A stretch of DNA of 22,124 nt from Asterionellopsis glacialis. Taxonomy: Eukaryota; Bacillariophyta; Plagiogrammaphyceae; Rhaphoneidales; Asterionellopsidaceae. The DNA is taken from the NCBI GenBank assembly GCA_014885115.2, contig WKLE02002421.1, forward strand, positions 1-22,124, in the 5' to 3' direction. Below the pieces are notes generated by a model. The model did no database searches. It was not told the origin of the DNA and saw only the letters and a list, made by a program, of their open reading frames with translations. The position numbers were made by a program, and so were the translations under genes. Positions 20,094 through 22,124 of this stretch are shown here, piece after piece; within the stretch, counting starts at the first letter, position 1; every line of letters starts with the position of its first letter.

Positions 20094-21776
20094 TTACATA
20101 CTATTCACTTTTTCCCATAATGCCTTGACAAAAATAGGTGCATCTTCCTCCAATACTAACTTTAATTCTTCCAATAATTCCATGGATGATTTTTGTTGTG
20201 TCACATGAGAAACCACATAATCAATCAGTGTTTGTTCTTCTTCCCCGATATATTCCGCTATTTGCGATGCTACAAATCCCTTCAATGCCATCACATCTTG
20301 TTGTTGTTGCCAACTAAATGTAGCCTTTGAATTGGTCAATGGATCTACATTCTCTTGTCCTTTGTCAGTGGAAAGAGATGAAACATCCAATTTAGGTTTT
20401 TTACGTGGTGGACCTAATGGTGCACCTTCTGAGGGTGGTGGAGCTGTATCCGCATTGGCTTGAGCTTGTTCTGCTGCAGCATCAGGATTCTCTTTTGTCA
20501 TCCACGCAGGTAAATTGGATACACCACGTCTTCCTGAATCTTGTGGCAATTCTTCTGTTGTAGGTTGAGGTGGTAATGGTGGTGGTGCTCCATCTGGTAA
20601 GGGTGGTGGTGGAAGAGGTGGTCCACCTGGAGGTAAAGGAGGTGGTAGCAAGGGTGGTGGTAATGGTGGTGCTTGTTGTGGTGGTTGAGGCGGTGGTGCC
20701 GAACGTTCCTTTTCGATCAGTTCTCGAGCAAGAGGCAATGCCTTTTTGATTTTTTCTTCCACAAGTTGATTCCGTAATTGTTGTTGTTCCCCTGATACTT
20801 CATTTAATTTGTCTCTAAATTTCCTTACAGCTTCTAATACCTCCGGTGCATTTAAAGGATCTTCCTCTGCATCATACGCACCTCCACCTGCCGCAGCAGC
20901 CGCACGATTCACATCCACAAGTCTACTATCAGTACCATTATTTGATGTGACAACTGATACTGGCCCTTCCGTTTGTGCCACAGTCGTCTCGACTTTGGAA
21001 GTATCATTTTCTTCCGACGGTTGTTGCGTTTGTGCTGTTGGTGGTGTGACGACAACTTTTTTATCAAAATCATATTGACTCATTTTCTCTTTTAATATTT
21101 GTATCGTTGCATCATCATTGATTTTGGTGGCAGATTCAGGTACTAATACAGTTGGATCTGATGGAACAATATAGGCACGTATATTTGCTAATTTGGGATC
21201 CTCCTCAGCAGTTATAGCATTGACTGTATTTTTAAGTTTCAATGCCCCATCGGTATGTGTCATTAATACAATGGCCATTCGATTTGCAGTACTATTTTTA
21301 GTACTAGTACTACTACTACCCTTCGTGTCATCATTCACTTTTTCTTCCGTAGTATGATTGTCATTATTATTATGTTCTTCGTCTTCTTCGATGGACAAAT
21401 TAATACTTTGAGTGGATCCACACGGACCATAAATCCAATGACGTAATTTAGTAGCAGTAACATTGGACGGCAAATTGGTGAGTAGGACCGTATTGGATGG
21501 TCGTATAGGTGGTGGGACAGGTTTCATAAGCATAGGAGGGGGCGGTGGTGGTGGCACTATACCAGGTTGGAGTAAGGGTGGTGGAATTCCAGTTGGAGGA
21601 AGAAGACCATGAGGATGAGGTGGGAGTGGTGGTGGAATTGGCATGTCAGGTAGCGGTACCTGAGGTGGTGGAATAGCCATCCCTGTCGTCGTTGATGCTG
21701 CTGCTACTGTGGGTGGAATAGGAGGTGGGGGTAAACCCGGTGGTAGTAGCGGTGGTGGAGGAGGTTGACCCGACAT
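20094..21776 (-). CDS. RBM25-like splicing factor (RRM plus C-terminal PWI domain)
   Basis: 560 residues from ATG 21776 (MSGQPPPPP). Residues 5-92 are proline-rich (PPLPP type). An RRM spans about 94-208: TVLLTNLPSNVTATKLRHWIYGPCG (RNP2-like), an acidic Asn/Ser insert (129-166), then RMAIVLMTHTDGALKL. A charged helical segment follows (308-358), a second proline-rich block (361-403), RGVSNLPAWMT (417-427) and a probable nuclear signal PRKKPKLD (457-464). The C-terminus (about 485-556) is a PWI domain: ALKGFVASQIAEYIGEEEQTLIDYVVSHV, SSMELLEELKLVLEEDAPIFVKALW. RRM plus terminal PWI is the layout of RBM25/Snu71, which associates with U1 snRNP and affects 5' splice-site choice. The usual long Arg/Glu/Asp-rich middle is absent. 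The frame extends upstream to 21896, but those 40 residues are hydrophobic and unlike the family, and an acceptor-like CAG sits there, so I prefer the MSGQ start. Confidence 0.85.
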   Translation of the reverse strand: MSGQPPPPPLLPPGLPPPPIPPTVAAASTTTGMAIPPPQVPLPDMPIPPPLPPHPHGLLPPTGIPPPLLQPGIVPPPPPPPMLMKPVPPPIRPSNTVLLTNLPSNVTATKLRHWIYGPCGSTQSINLSIEEDEEHNNNDNHTTEEKVNDDTKGSSSTSTKNSTANRMAIVLMTHTDGALKLKNTVNAITAEEDPKLANIRAYIVPSDPTVLVPESATKINDDATIQILKEKMSQYDFDKKVVVTPPTAQTQQPSEENDTSKVETTVAQTEGPVSVVTSNNGTDSRLVDVNRAAAAAGGGAYDAEEDPLNAPEVLEAVRKFRDKLNEVSGEQQQLRNQLVEEKIKKALPLARELIEKERSAPPPQPPQQAPPLPPPLLPPPLPPGGPPLPPPPLPDGAPPPLPPQPTTEELPQDSGRRGVSNLPAWMTKENPDAAAEQAQANADTAPPPSEGAPLGPPRKKPKLDVSSLSTDKGQENVDPLTNSKATFSWQQQQDVMALKGFVASQIAEYIGEEEQTLIDYVVSHVTQQKSSMELLEELKLVLEEDAPIFVKALWEKVNSM

Positions 21777-21906
21777 GGTTGGAGCTGTTGGTGTTGATGT
21801 AGGACCTAAAGTCTCCTGCCTGTTCACAGTGAGAAGACAAACAAGGCATTTACGATGGACGAAGAATGACACCCAAAGCGGATATAAAAAAATCACTCCA
21901 AGTTAC
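21777..21906 (-). other. Probable 5' UTR with a possible intron (RBM25-like gene)
   Basis: On the minus strand a donor-like GTAACT begins at 21906 and an acceptor-like TGAACAG ends at 21820, defining a possible 87-nt intron with a T-rich body. The spliced leader would carry an upstream ATG (21907-21909) in a different frame. Without transcript data an unspliced leader cannot be excluded. Confidence 0.4.
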
Positions 21907-22067
21907 CATCACGCGCGGAAGTGAGGAAGCTTGCAGAAACTGGCTCCTAGTCCGGTACCGACCGTTTGTCCGCCTGTTCATATTCAGGGTTGACGCCATA
22001 TCCTAGCCAACTAGAGTTGGGGATTTATTGATATTTCTGTACCTTAGGCGGGTCCTTATCGCGCGAC

Positions 22068-22116
22068 AAAAACAAAAACAAAACCGTGCACAGACACCGG
22101 TTTTGTTTTTGTTTTT
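22068..22116. repeat. 19-bp perfect hairpin of AAAAAC / GTTTTT units
   Basis: AAAAACAAAAACAAAACCG (22068-22086) pairs perfectly with 22098-22116 around an 11-nt loop. The arms are made of the AAAAAC hexamer ending in CCG/CGG. It lies about 290 bp upstream of the preferred RBM25-like start, near the window edge. Confidence 0.9.
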
Positions 22117-22124
22117 CAAAAATT

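Noticed and set aside
21777..21896. Upstream extension of the RBM25-like protein by 40 residues
   Set aside because: The extension is hydrophobic and unlike a nuclear splicing factor, and an acceptor-like TGAACAG lies within it; MSGQPPPP is the better start.
1..22124. tRNA, rRNA, CRISPR array, transposase or viral gene
   Set aside because: Looked for B-box-like GTTCRA motifs, regular spaced repeats and mobile-element proteins by eye; none convincing. A tRNAscan or RepeatMasker run would be decisive.

Overview
The window looks like nuclear DNA of a photosynthetic stramenopile, most likely a diatom. This rests on four things. The genes are eukaryotic, moderately AT-rich, widely spaced and carry short GT-AG introns (about 160-240 nt). 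The parvulin has a signal peptide ending in an ASAFAP-like motif (SEAFVP), typical of proteins imported into a secondary red plastid. The P2 stalk protein has a non-canonical tail. The UTR-like flanks are A/T-rich. The species cannot be named from the sequence alone.

Eight protein-coding genes are supported. From left to right: a plastid-targeted parvulin isomerase (minus, 3 exons, 1020-1832); a membrane-anchored prolyl 4-hydroxylase-like dioxygenase (plus, 3 exons, 2373-4006); a second, soluble 2OG-Fe(II) dioxygenase (plus, 4739-5593); ribosomal stalk protein P2 (plus, 7194-7544); a signal-peptide thioredoxin (minus, 8604-9140); a DNA-repair REX1-B family protein (plus, 10111-10947); a 2341-residue USP32-like deubiquitinase in two exons (minus, 11109-18375); and an RBM25-like splicing factor (minus, 20094-21776). 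The splice junctions were placed by eye from GT-AG signals and continuity of the protein families.

The genes do not form one pathway. Three pairs may still share control or function: parvulin and P4H are divergent across a 540-bp spacer holding a striking nested palindrome; the two dioxygenases lie head to tail; REX1-B and USP converge with 161 bp between their stop codons. Parvulin, thioredoxin and the P4Hs all act on protein folding or modification in the secretory/plastid system, but nothing shows that they are co-regulated.

Most spacers carry clusters of GTAC-centred palindromes (TACC[A/T]GGTA, GTACCAGGTAC, GGTACC) that I found only between genes. I saw no CRISPR array, prophage, transposase, rRNA or tRNA. 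I found no convincing new multi-gene system. The best leads are the Tudor-like inserts in the deubiquitinase, the intergenic GTAC palindrome family and the altered P2 tail.
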